A DNA stretch of 17,488 nucleotides from Candidatus Colwelliibacteriota bacterium (GCA_023228665.1 JALOAR010000012.1:1-17488); one strand, 5' to 3'. Counted from the stretch's first letter, positions 7,245 through 13,695 are shown. Translations and numbers: made by a program. The notes: generated by a model not told the origin, from the letters alone.

Positions 7245-8511
7245 TGTTTTTAACTCTCTCCTTAGCGCTGTTATCTATCATTCCTATCGCCGCAAAATTA
7301 AGCCTGTCATCTTTAAATATATCTTCGGCAACAGATCTCACGTCTTCAACAGTAACAGCCCTTACTTTTTCCAATATTTCTTCTGGCGTTCTTATCTTTC
7401 CAGATATTGCCATTTCTCCGCCATAAAACTGGGCAAGCTCATCTGACGTCTCAAGTTGTAAAACTATCTTGCCGGAAAGATGCTCTTTAGCCTTTATAAG
7501 CTCGTCTTCGCCAATATCTTTATCTCTTAAAGATTTCAGCTCTTCTACAATCGCTTCTACTATTTCCGGAACCCTCTCTTTATCTACGCCGCTCGAAATA
7601 GCAAGCGAGCCATAATCAGAATTTAAGTCCGTAGAGCTCTTAATATAATAAGCCGCTCCTAATTCCTCCCTAACTCTCTTAAAAAGCCTCGAAGACATAG
7701 ACCCCCCAAGCAAATCAGAGAGAACAGACAGCGCGTATCGCCTGCTATCAAACCAATCAAAAGCCCTTACTCCTATCGCAATATGAGTTTGGTCAGTCTT
7801 TTTATCTCCAAAAAAAATATTTGGCTCTTCTTGTTTCTCTATGGTTTTTGCCTTCTTAATTGACTGCCCCTCTCTTATGCCGGCAAAATATTCCGCTACA
7901 ACTCTTTCCGGATTTATCGCCAAACCGCCGGAAACAACAACAGTAGTTTTAGAAGCCACATAATGAAGATTTCTATAAGAAACAATATCTTCTCTCGTCA
8001 TATTCCTTATAACATCTTTTTCTCCGGCTACAGACCAGCCAGCCGGCTGGTCCCCATACATAAGAGTTGCGAGATCTTCCCAAATCTTTCTCATAGGGAG
8101 ATCCTCATACATATTTATTTCTTCAATTATAACCCCTCTCTCCTTATTCATTTCGTCAGCATTAATAACCGGATTAAGATAAAGATCGCTCACCACATCA
8201 AGTATTTTTTGAAAATTTCTGTTGGCAGACTTTGCGTAATAACCAGTTACTTCGTTGCTGGTAAATGCATTATATTCTGCACCAAGACCGTCTAACTCAC
8301 CGGCTATATCAAGGCTTCTAGGCCTTTTTTCCGTACCCTTAAAGCATAAGTGTTCTAAGAAATGAGAAACTCCATTTATATTTTTTGTTTCATATTCGGA
8401 GCCCGTCGAAACCAAAACAAGCACAGTAGTTGCCATGCTCTGCGGCTGGGGAACAAATATATAATTCAGGCCATTTTTAAAAGTTTTCTTTACATAAGGA
8501 AGCTTAGACAT
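7228..8511 (-). CDS. M16-family zinc metallopeptidase
   Basis: 427 residues, the usual size of a two-domain M16B peptidase of the processing-peptidase/YmxG type. The inverted zinc motif HxxEH is H50-F-L-E53-H54 (GVSHFLEHLCFKGT), and the distal glutamate is in GVIIEEINMYEDLP (E130/E131). The second, non-catalytic half carries the family LLGGSMSSRLFKRVREELGAAY segment (about 272-293). M16 enzymes cleave short peptides or presequences inside a clamshell formed by two halves. There is no signal peptide, so it is probably cytoplasmic, although some relatives are exported. It has its own near-consensus promoter in the 51 bp gap after glyS. Family certain, substrate unknown. Confidence 0.95.
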   Translation of the reverse strand: MSKLPYVKKTFKNGLNYIFVPQPQSMATTVLVLVSTGSEYETKNINGVSHFLEHLCFKGTEKRPRSLDIAGELDGLGAEYNAFTSNEVTGYYAKSANRNFQKILDVVSDLYLNPVINADEMNKERGVIIEEINMYEDLPMRKIWEDLATLMYGDQPAGWSVAGEKDVIRNMTREDIVSYRNLHYVASKTTVVVSGGLAINPERVVAEYFAGIREGQSIKKAKTIEKQEEPNIFFGDKKTDQTHIAIGVRAFDWFDSRRYALSVLSDLLGGSMSSRLFKRVREELGAAYYIKSSTDLNSDYGSLAISSGVDKERVPEIVEAIVEELKSLRDKDIGEDELIKAKEHLSGKIVLQLETSDELAQFYGGEMAISGKIRTPEEILEKVRAVTVEDVRSVAEDIFKDDRLNFAAIGMIDNSAKERVKNIFKLS

Positions 8512-8521
8512 ATCTCTGGGT

Positions 8522-8550
8522 AATATAGGCCCTGGCCAGGATCAAGTCAA
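8522..8550 (-). promoter_or_regulatory. Sigma70 promoter of the M16 peptidase gene, with a palindrome in the spacer
   Basis: Minus strand TTGACT (8545-8550), 17 nt, TATATT (8522-8527), in the gap after glyS. The -10 box ends 10 nt before the ATG at 8511, predicting a leader of about 4 nt. The spacer contains the perfect 10 bp palindrome CCTGGCCAGG at 8531-8540, between the -35 and -10 boxes, which would suit an operator. Confidence 0.6.
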
Positions 8551-8562
8551 TCAAGCAGCAAT

Positions 8563-9972
8563 TTACAGCCTTTCGCTCAAATACTGTTTTATCTCACTAA
8601 TGCTTATCCTTTCTTGTTTCATCGTATCTCTATCGCGAACCGTTACTTTTTTATCCTCAAGCGAATCAAAATCAACAGTGACGCAATATGGCGTTCCTAT
8701 CTCGTCTTGTCTGCGATATCTCTTGCCGATACTTTGGGTTTCATCATATTCCGTTGCAAAACTCCCGCGAAGATCATCTGCAATTATTTTTGCCTCATCA
8801 GATAATTCTTCTTTTTTGGACAAAGGCAAAACCGCAACTTTAATCGGAGCAAGCCACTTGGGAAATTTCATCACAATTCTTTTTTCCGCTCCATCTTCTT
8901 CTCCTTCTCCTTGATTAGGTAAGTCTTCTTCAGTATAAGCGGAACACATTACCGCAAGAATCGTTCTCTCAACGCCAAATGTCGGCTCTATTACATGCGG
9001 AATATATTCCTCTTCAGTCTTTGGATCCCTATATTTAAGATTATGGTTCTTAAGATCAAAATCTGTTCTATAAGCCAATCCATAAAGCTCTTTTTGCCCG
9101 AAAGGAAACTTATATTCAAAATCAATCGTTCTCTTGGAATAATGCGCTAATTCTTCCCTTGAAACTTCAAGCTCATATATCTCTTCTTGTCTGATCCCGA
9201 GATAAGATATCCACTCCTTCATTTCTTTTCTCCATGATTCAAAATAACCTTGCCAGCCGGCATCTGTTTTAGGAACAGGAATAAAATATTCTATTTCCAT
9301 TTGCTCGAACTCCCTGGTTCTGAATATATAATTTCCGGGAGTTATTTCGTTCCTAAAAGCCTTGCCAATCTGCGCTATGCCAAAAGGCAATCTCTTTCTT
9401 GTAGAATCTATTATATTTTTAAAATTAACAAACATTCCCTGCGCTGTTTCCGGGCGAAGATATGCTTCGCTTGCCTTGTCTTCTGTTGCGCCCAAATGAG
9501 TCTTCAGCATCATATTAAATTGCTGGGGTTTCATAAGCTCTCCCTCGCAATCAGGACATTTAACATCAAAAGACTTTAGATCCTCCGCCATTTTGGAAAC
9601 ATTATTTGTAGCATCTTCATGGATAACATCAGGATTTTTTTCAAAATAATCCTCAAGCAAATGATCCGCTCTGAACCTATGATGGCATTCTTTGCATTCA
9701 ACAAGCGGATCCGTAAAATTTTCCAAATGTCCGCTCGCCTGCCAGACTTTATTATTCATTATTAACGCCGTATCAATACCAACCATATCGCTCCTGCCTC
9801 TCACAAATCTATTCCACCATTCTGTTTTTATATTCATTTTCATTTCCGCGCCAAGAGGGCCGAAATCCCATGCATTTTGCAGCCCGCCATATATCTCGCT
9901 GCCAGAAAAAACAAAACCTCTCTGCTTCGCCAGCGATATTATTTTTTCCATCTTTTTCTCGTTATTCTCCAT
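8563..9972 (-). CDS. glyS: Glycyl-tRNA synthetase, alpha2 homodimeric type
   Basis: 469-residue class II synthetase of the eukaryote/archaea-like single-chain kind, unlike the alpha2beta2 enzyme of E. coli. The N-terminus carries the typical SLAKQRGFVFSGSEIYGG stretch (13-30) and WDFGPLG (35-41). A zinc-binding insertion has C93/C96 (VECKECHHRF) and C138/C141 (KCPDC). Motif 2 is the FRNEITP region followed by FRTREFEQMEIEYF; the glycine-site ETAQGMF segment precedes it. Motif 3 is EPTFGVERTILAVM. The anticodon-binding domain occupies the last 100 residues or so (APIKVAVLPL, then VTVRDRDTMKQERI). It lies 31 bp after the anchored beta-sandwich gene and before the M16 gene. Identity certain. Confidence 0.98.
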   Translation of the reverse strand: MENNEKKMEKIISLAKQRGFVFSGSEIYGGLQNAWDFGPLGAEMKMNIKTEWWNRFVRGRSDMVGIDTALIMNNKVWQASGHLENFTDPLVECKECHHRFRADHLLEDYFEKNPDVIHEDATNNVSKMAEDLKSFDVKCPDCEGELMKPQQFNMMLKTHLGATEDKASEAYLRPETAQGMFVNFKNIIDSTRKRLPFGIAQIGKAFRNEITPGNYIFRTREFEQMEIEYFIPVPKTDAGWQGYFESWRKEMKEWISYLGIRQEEIYELEVSREELAHYSKRTIDFEYKFPFGQKELYGLAYRTDFDLKNHNLKYRDPKTEEEYIPHVIEPTFGVERTILAVMCSAYTEEDLPNQGEGEEDGAEKRIVMKFPKWLAPIKVAVLPLSKKEELSDEAKIIADDLRGSFATEYDETQSIGKRYRRQDEIGTPYCVTVDFDSLEDKKVTVRDRDTMKQERISISEIKQYLSERL

Positions 9973-10003
9973 CTCTTATTTTTAATATTTAATATTTATA
10001 ATT

Positions 10004-11722
10004 TTAACGCACTATTCCATCTTCCGATCTCACAGTAGGATCGCCCTTAAGTTCAGTAGTTAAGAATTCCTGAAAAGACGACGTCTGCCTCCCGGTAAAA
10101 TCATCTTTTGCAGAAACGCTAGTCGGCCCGAGTATAGGCATATATCCGCCGATATGTCCCGGCAAAGGCACTGCTCTTATTTGAAATATTGCGCTTATCG
10201 GCTCGCTAAGAATTCCTGTAGTTGCAAGAACTTTTGGTATTTTCCATATAACCTTATTTTCTTCCTCAATAGATTCAAACTCGCCCGCATCTATTTGCGG
10301 TTCGCCGACAAAATCAACTCCCGGCGGAAGTTCAGCTGAAACTTCAACATCAGACATATCAGTCGAATAGCTGATTACATCCCAATGCACGGTATATTCC
10401 GTCGGCTGACCCACCATCGGCGGAAGACTGCCCGCATTAATAATTCCCGAAGCTGCATCTCTATATAATGCCTTTGCATTTGCCTCTATTTTACCCGAAA
10501 CCTTATGAGTAACAGATGCCACATTAATAGTCTTTAAAACTTTTAAGGCATAAGGCACTGTCGGTGATTCAATTCTTACATTTACGCCTAATGTAAAATT
10601 GCGATCATTCAACCTCATTATAGGATAAGAATCTTTAGCTTTTATAGAAAGTCCGAGCGATCTCGATTCTCCCGGATCTAATTTTTGAAGTTCCGGCACG
10701 TTCCCTATGTTCCAAGTTATGGTTTTTGCCGGAAAATTAATATCCCCTCTCGAAGAAATTGATTCCATATCAAACATCTCTCCTATAAGGCTGGCTCTTA
10801 CCGAAATATTGCTTAAAGGTATGTCTGTATTATTTCTAAAAGATATGGAATATGTTATTTCCTGTCCGGGAGAAACAGGCTCATCTAAATCACCGGCAGT
10901 AACTATATTTAAAGACAAAGGAGAAGAAGCCATCACCGGTTCAATATAAGCTTCATCAAGGATATATTCCTTCCCTTCCATCTTTCCTTTAGCAATTGCT
11001 CTGATAAAAAAGCTTTTTCCTTCTTCTAAAATAATCGATCCTGTCAGCACCTGCGATTCTTCCTCCCCGGCAGATATAGTAAGGTTTTCTTCAGGCAGAT
11101 CCGTTTCAAGTTCTTCAGGTATATTAAATTCAAAATTGACATCCCAATCATCATTAGAATTATTTTTATAAGAAAATACCCATTCAAATTCTTCCCCGCT
11201 AACGATATTTTCTGGAGCTTCTATCCCTATCTCTAGCCACCTCTCAACATCAACAGAAAAATCTCTTGTTATTTTTAAAGGCTTATTAAGCGATGCCGGC
11301 TGATATTCAGTTTCAATATTAAAAGTTTTTTGTTCAGAATAGTCAGTTATAACAACTTTAAAAGATTCCCTTTCAAAAGCTCCTCCGGGAACCGATTTTA
11401 TATCAACAGACCTGCGAACGTCGCTTCTCCCATCGGCAAATACAACGCCTTGAGGAAGAATGAGCGATATCACAGCTTCTGATATTTCTTCTTCCGAATT
11501 ATTTTCGAGAGTTACTGATACATCAAAAGCTTCCCCTATCCTAACTGGAGCTTCAGTTTCAACATCAACAGAAACTCCTCCTGAAGGCTGGCTAAAAAAA
11601 ACATACGCCGCCCCGATTATCACCAAAAGGGACAGGCCGGCTACCATCCAAATTGTATTTGCGTGATTTTCTTTTTTTATTCTTTTTTTAGATTGTTTCT
11701 CCTTTCGAGACATGGAAGACAT
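10004..11722 (-). CDS. Anchored extracellular beta-sandwich (DUF11/COG1361-like) protein
   Basis: 572 residues. A lysine-rich cytoplasmic N-terminus (KEKQSKKRIKKENH) precedes one membrane helix at about 23-43, giving an N-in, C-out single-pass protein. The outside part looks like four Ig/DUF11-like beta-sandwich modules at about 49-158, 160-262, 266-405 and 410-540. Each starts with a version of the pattern G-(E/Q)-x-(F/I/Y)-x-(V/Y)-x-(V/I)-x-(F/L)-x-N-N, for example GEAFDVSVTLENNS, GEEFEWVFSYKNNS and GQEITYSISFRNNT. Such repeats form surface stalks or adhesins. There is no C-terminal anchor or sortase motif. The 5' end overlaps recO by 46 bp in another frame, and a TATAAT box inside recO sits 6 nt before the ATG. 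An alternative start is Met4. Architecture clear, function inferred. Confidence 0.8.
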   Translation of the reverse strand: MSSMSRKEKQSKKRIKKENHANTIWMVAGLSLLVIIGAAYVFFSQPSGGVSVDVETEAPVRIGEAFDVSVTLENNSEEEISEAVISLILPQGVVFADGRSDVRRSVDIKSVPGGAFERESFKVVITDYSEQKTFNIETEYQPASLNKPLKITRDFSVDVERWLEIGIEAPENIVSGEEFEWVFSYKNNSNDDWDVNFEFNIPEELETDLPEENLTISAGEEESQVLTGSIILEEGKSFFIRAIAKGKMEGKEYILDEAYIEPVMASSPLSLNIVTAGDLDEPVSPGQEITYSISFRNNTDIPLSNISVRASLIGEMFDMESISSRGDINFPAKTITWNIGNVPELQKLDPGESRSLGLSIKAKDSYPIMRLNDRNFTLGVNVRIESPTVPYALKVLKTINVASVTHKVSGKIEANAKALYRDAASGIINAGSLPPMVGQPTEYTVHWDVISYSTDMSDVEVSAELPPGVDFVGEPQIDAGEFESIEEENKVIWKIPKVLATTGILSEPISAIFQIRAVPLPGHIGGYMPILGPTSVSAKDDFTGRQTSSFQEFLTTELKGDPTVRSEDGIVR

Positions 11723-12201
11723 AAAAACATTATATCTTGAGGTGAAAAATAGGCAATTTTACGGGAACCGCATATTCCGCATCGCGCAGTATCAGGATCA
11801 AACCCGGACATCTTTAATATAGAAGAATAAGCTTTAGCTTCAGAGATAACCCCCGAGAAAACTGCTTTTTTAAAAAAAGAAAACATCTTCAGATCCGGCT
11901 CTTCAAGAGGTATTAGCTTATCCGCAAAATCAAAAACTTTTATAAGAGGCAATGACTCAATCTTTGATTCTCTAAGTGCCTCTATTATCCTAAACCTCCC
12001 TTCTATGCTTTTGCGAACAAGTCTAACAGACGCAAAAGTCCCCGGCTCAAGATGACCTGCAAGTTTCGAAGTTATTTTTCTCGAACTTGTAGCTCTAGCA
12101 CGAACTTTTCCTAAATCCCAAGTAAATATGGAATATTCGCTGTCAGCCTCGCCAATAGAATTTTTACTAAGCACTACTCCCCATGTAAAGTGTTCTGTCA
12201 C
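11677..12201 (-). CDS. recO: DNA repair protein RecO, compact form
   Basis: 174 residues. RecO loads RecA and anneals single strands in the RecFOR pathway. The N-terminal OB-fold strand matches the family pattern (GVVLSKNSIGEADSEYSIFTWDLGKV, about 8-33, compared with the usual GIVL...GEADR...TFTRE.GK). A Cys4 zinc knuckle lies near the C-terminus: C141/C144 and C161/C164. The protein is clearly shorter than the roughly 240-residue E. coli form; the loss falls in the central helical domain (about 90-135 here). The start is GTG at 12201; it is supported by the OB-fold beginning at once and by an extended -10 promoter ending 6 nt upstream, which implies a leaderless mRNA. The 3' end overlaps the next gene by 46 bp. 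Confidence 0.88.
   Translation of the reverse strand: MTEHFTWGVVLSKNSIGEADSEYSIFTWDLGKVRARATSSRKITSKLAGHLEPGTFASVRLVRKSIEGRFRIIEALRESKIESLPLIKVFDFADKLIPLEEPDLKMFSFFKKAVFSGVISEAKAYSSILKMSGFDPDTARCGICGSRKIAYFSPQDIMFLCLPCLERRNNLKKE
11729..11756 (-). promoter_or_regulatory. Promoter of the beta-sandwich protein gene, inside recO
   Basis: Minus strand TTGCCT (11751-11756), 16 nt, perfect TATAAT (11729-11734). The -10 box ends 6 nt before the ATG at 11722, so transcription should begin at or next to the start codon. It lies within the zinc-knuckle-coding end of recO. Confidence 0.5.
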
Positions 12202-12207
12202 GCCCTG

Positions 12208-12216
12208 ATTATAACA
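12208..12216 (-). promoter_or_regulatory. Extended -10 promoter of recO
   Basis: Minus strand TGTTATAAT: a perfect -10 box (12208-12213) preceded by the TGn extension, with no good -35. The box ends 6 nt before the GTG start at 12201, predicting a leaderless transcript starting on the GTG. Confidence 0.6.
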
Positions 12217-12344
12217 GAAGAGAGCGTTTTTCGACGCTTTTTCGAGTATCTAAAATATAAGTTTTTCCGCCAATTTCACGGCCTGATTTTTAAACCTGTC
12301 AAGACCATAAAAACCGCATAAAACCTATGCTTTTTATTAAAATA

Positions 12345-12373
12345 TTGACTATTTTTAAGCTCTAGGATATAAT
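12345..12373 (+). promoter_or_regulatory. Near-consensus sigma70 promoter of the 3D-domain gene
   Basis: TTGACT (12345-12350), exactly 17 nt, TATAAT (12368-12373). Predicted start near 12380, giving a leader of about 39 nt before the ATG at 12419. It is the best promoter match in the window and the one protein-gene promoter here with a real leader on strong evidence. Confidence 0.78.
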
Positions 12374-12418
12374 AACAGGGTAATAAATTATCCCGTCAGG
12401 GGTTTTTTATTACGCTAA

Positions 12419-12868
12419 ATGAGTACAATATTTTTGGGAACGATCATGGCGGTTTCCACCATCTTCTTTTCCGGACAGAATATCGCCGGAGGAGAGATAG
12501 CAACCAACCAGGTTGCCGAGGAATACCCTTACTTCGTTTCCGGGGATGACTCTCTTCTTGCTCAGAATGAGTTTTCCTCTAGAAGGTCGGTGGCAGTAGT
12601 TATAACTGGCTACTCAAGTACAGAAGACCAGACCGACAGCACTCCGTTTACAACTGCTTGGAATACTCAAACCAGGTCTGGAGTTGTTGCAGCAAACTGG
12701 TTGCCACTAGGAACAAAGATCAAAATACCGGAGCTTTTCGGAAATAGAGTCTTCACTGTTGAAGACAGAATGCATCCGAGAAACGCCAATAAGCTTGATG
12801 TCTGGTTCCAATCTAGAGAAGAAGCTCTCAAATTCGGAGTCAGGAAAGCTAGAGTCGAAATCCTCTAA
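12419..12868 (+). CDS. Secreted 3D-domain protein
   Basis: 149 residues. A hydrophobic N-terminus (3-24) reads as a signal peptide, though it lacks the usual basic residues; an in-frame TAA directly upstream excludes a longer start. The 3D domain, a double-psi beta-barrel related to MltA-type lytic transglycosylases, runs from about 58 to 149. Recognisable blocks are ITGYSSTEDQTDSTPFTTA (62-80), GVVAANWLPLGTKIKIP (88-104) and FTVEDRMHPRNANKLDVWF (112-130). Of the three name-giving Asp residues, two remain (D116, D127), while the AVD site is AAN (N93). I recall this variant from Parcubacterial proteins, so the change is probably lineage-typical. Likely role is peptidoglycan remodelling outside the cytoplasm. 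It is the only protein gene on the plus strand, divergent from recO. Confidence 0.85.
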   Translation: MSTIFLGTIMAVSTIFFSGQNIAGGEIATNQVAEEYPYFVSGDDSLLAQNEFSSRRSVAVVITGYSSTEDQTDSTPFTTAWNTQTRSGVVAANWLPLGTKIKIPELFGNRVFTVEDRMHPRNANKLDVWFQSREEALKFGVRKARVEIL

Positions 12869-12880
12869 AAACGTAAATTC

Positions 12881-12906
12881 AAACCCCCCGCTCAAGCGGG
12901 GGGTTT
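12881..12906 (+). terminator. Terminator of the 3D-domain gene
   Basis: Perfect 11 bp stem (12881-12891 with 12896-12906), GC-rich, loop TCAA, followed by AGTTTTAT. It lies 12 nt after the stop codon. Confidence 0.92.
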
Positions 12907-12912
12907 AGTTTT

Positions 12913-12939
12913 ATAAAAACCCCGATGAGGGGTTTTTAT
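12913..12939. terminator. Second terminator-like hairpin
   Basis: Perfect 11 bp stem (12913-12923 with 12929-12939), loop GATGA, A-run before and T-run after. Placed directly upstream of the partial tRNA-Leu copy, just as the hairpin at 13085-13105 is placed upstream of the true tRNA. Confidence 0.75.
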
Positions 12940-12940
12940 G

Positions 12941-12963
12941 TTGTGCCCAGGAGAGGAGTTTCA
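12941..12963 (-). pseudogene. Fragment of tRNA-Leu 3' end (direct copy)
   Basis: TTGTGCCCAGGAGAGGA (12941-12957) is identical to 13111-13127, the 3' acceptor strand and part of the T-arm of the real tRNA-Leu; similarity trails on to about 12963 with one inserted base. The rest of the tRNA is absent. Not functional as a tRNA. Confidence 0.75.
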
Positions 12964-12964
12964 C

Positions 12965-12990
12965 AATTTAACTTACAAATTCGTTAAATT
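12965..12990. repeat. Inverted repeat AATTTAAC / GTTAAATT
   Basis: Perfect 8 bp arms (12965-12972 and 12983-12990) separated by 10 nt. AT-rich and weak on its own, but one of six consecutive hairpins in this interval. Confidence 0.45.
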
Positions 12991-12991
12991 T

Positions 12992-13010
12992 TAAAAACCC
13001 TCGGTTTTTA
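12992..13010. terminator. Short terminator-like hairpin
   Basis: 8 bp stem TAAAAACC / GGTTTTTA with loop CTC. Only two G-C pairs, so weak; it begins 2 nt after the preceding inverted repeat. Confidence 0.4.
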
Positions 13011-13023
13011 ATATTTTCCTATA

Positions 13024-13050
13024 CGGGAGACCGTTTAGAACGTTCTCCCG
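13024..13050. repeat. GC-rich hairpin of unknown role
   Basis: Seven-base-pair stem CGGGAGA / TCTCCCG, one C/T mismatch, four more pairs CGTT / AACG and a TAG loop. It has no T-run, so it is not an intrinsic terminator. Strongest structure in the cluster apart from the terminators. Confidence 0.6.
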
Positions 13051-13062
13051 ACCCCTCTCAAC

Positions 13063-13074
13063 GTTCAAATCCTC
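13063..13074 (+). pseudogene. Inverted fragment of the tRNA-Leu T-arm
   Basis: GTTCAAATCCTC is the exact reverse complement of 13123-13134 in the T-arm of the real tRNA-Leu. The similarity continues inward (ACAATAT versus ATATTGTG) to the hairpin at 13085-13105, so the whole of 13063-13134 is an imperfect inverted repeat. Confidence 0.55.
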
Positions 13075-13084
13075 AACACAATAT

Positions 13085-13105
13085 AAAACCCCTCATCGAG
13101 GTTTT
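13085..13105 (-). terminator. Terminator downstream of tRNA-Leu
   Basis: Arms AAAACCCCTC and GAGGTTTT around loop ATC, with two bulged C. It begins 9 nt beyond the 3' end of tRNA-Leu in the minus-strand reading direction. Confidence 0.6.
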
Positions 13106-13113
13106 AAGTATTG

Positions 13114-13195
13114 TGCCCAGGAGAGGATTTGAACCTCCACGTCTTGCGACACACGCCCCTCAAGCGTGCTTGTCTACCAATTCCAACACCTGGGC
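13114..13195 (-). tRNA. tRNA-Leu(GAG)
   Basis: 82 nt class II tRNA. Acceptor strands GCCCAGG and CCTGGGC pair perfectly, discriminator A. Anticodon arm CACGC, loop TTGAGGG, GCGTG gives anticodon GAG for leucine codons CUC/CUU. The variable arm is TGTCGCAAGACGT and the T-arm GGAGG-TTCAAAT-CCTCT closes with one G-U type pair. No CCA is encoded; CA follows the discriminator. Confidence 0.95.
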
Positions 13196-13242
13196 AAGAT
13201 TATCTTTTTTAATCCGCTAAAAACAGAAGGATTACTTGGTGG

Positions 13243-13271
13243 ATTATATTAAATACTTATCAAAACCGCAA
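13243..13271 (-). promoter_or_regulatory. Probable promoter of tRNA-Leu
   Basis: Minus strand TTGCGG (13266-13271), 17 nt, perfect TATAAT (13243-13248). Predicted leader about 40 nt to the tRNA 5' end at 13195. The -35 is only a partial match. Confidence 0.45.
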
Positions 13272-13280
13272 CATTTTCTT

Positions 13281-13311
13281 TGATATTTATAATTTGAATT
13301 TTGAAATTTTT
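13281..13311. repeat. AT-rich simple-sequence tract
   Basis: Alternating TTTATAATTTGAATTTTGAAATTTTTT-like bases between the L19 terminator and the tRNA-Leu promoter. No coding potential. Similar tracts lie at 9979-10006 and, in frame, inside tatD. Confidence 0.45.
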
Positions 13312-13337
13312 TAAACCCCCGCTTAAGCGGGGGTTTA
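13312..13337. terminator. Terminator of rplS
   Basis: Perfect 26 nt palindrome, TAAACCCCCGCTT joined to its complement, 1 nt beyond the rplS stop codon. Same design as the terminator of the 3D gene. Confidence 0.92.
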
Positions 13338-13338
13338 G

Positions 13339-13695
13339 TTATACTTTCTGTCCTATCTTTTCCTTAATCCTCTTTGCAGAAAGATCTCTAATGTAATAAA
13401 GCTTTGAACGTTTTACTTTCTTTTTTGGTTTGGAAATAATATCAACTTTTTCAATAAGCGGAGAATGTATAGGATAAGTCTTTTCTAAGCCGTGCTCTCC
13501 AAGCTTTCCTCTTACGGTAAAAGTCGCGCCTTTTTCAGAGCCATGCTTTCTTGCTATTACTATTCCTTCAAAAAAACCGGTGCGCTGCTTGTCACCTTCC
13601 TTTATCTTCTCATAAACCTTGACCTTCGTTCCAGTCTTTATTTTATCTGCCTCGTCAAGCTTCGAGCGAGACGGGTCCATTGTCTCCTTATCCAT
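13339..13695 (-). CDS. rplS: Ribosomal protein bL19
   Basis: 118 residues from this start. bL19 sits at the 30S-50S interface in bridges B6/B8. The family core is clear: GTKVKVYEKIKEGDKQRTGFFEG (about 22-44), GIVIARKHG, ATFTVRG, THE IHSPLIEKVDI segment and KVKRSKLYYIRDLSAKRIKEK (95-113). Two starts compete. The ATG at 13695 would begin 2-3 nt after the predicted transcription start. The ATG at 13680 (113 residues) is preceded by AAGGAG at 13684-13689, the best Shine-Dalgarno in the window, though only 3 nt away. Residues before Met6 are not conserved, so the protein alone cannot decide. It is read from its own promoter and ends in a strong terminator. rluA-like gene lies 95 bp upstream on the same strand. 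Confidence 0.95.
   Translation of the reverse strand: MDKETMDPSRSKLDEADKIKTGTKVKVYEKIKEGDKQRTGFFEGIVIARKHGSEKGATFTVRGKLGEHGLEKTYPIHSPLIEKVDIISKPKKKVKRSKLYYIRDLSAKRIKEKIGQKV
13684..13689 (-). promoter_or_regulatory. Shine-Dalgarno AAGGAG before the second rplS ATG
   Basis: AAGGAG ends 3 nt before the in-frame ATG at 13680. It lies inside the frame opened by the ATG at 13695, so it bears on which start is used. The spacing is shorter than usual. Confidence 0.45.

Noticed and set aside
12223..12238. Hairpin AGCGT/ACGCT followed by T-run between recO and the 3D gene as a terminator
   Set aside because: Only 5 bp, and no plus-strand gene ends there; it lies upstream of the recO promoter. Probably chance.
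12941..13127. True att sites of a small integrated element
   Set aside because: The direct repeat of the tRNA 3' end looks like attL/attR, but the 170 bp between holds no integrase or cargo, only hairpins. Reported as a duplication scar rather than as an element.
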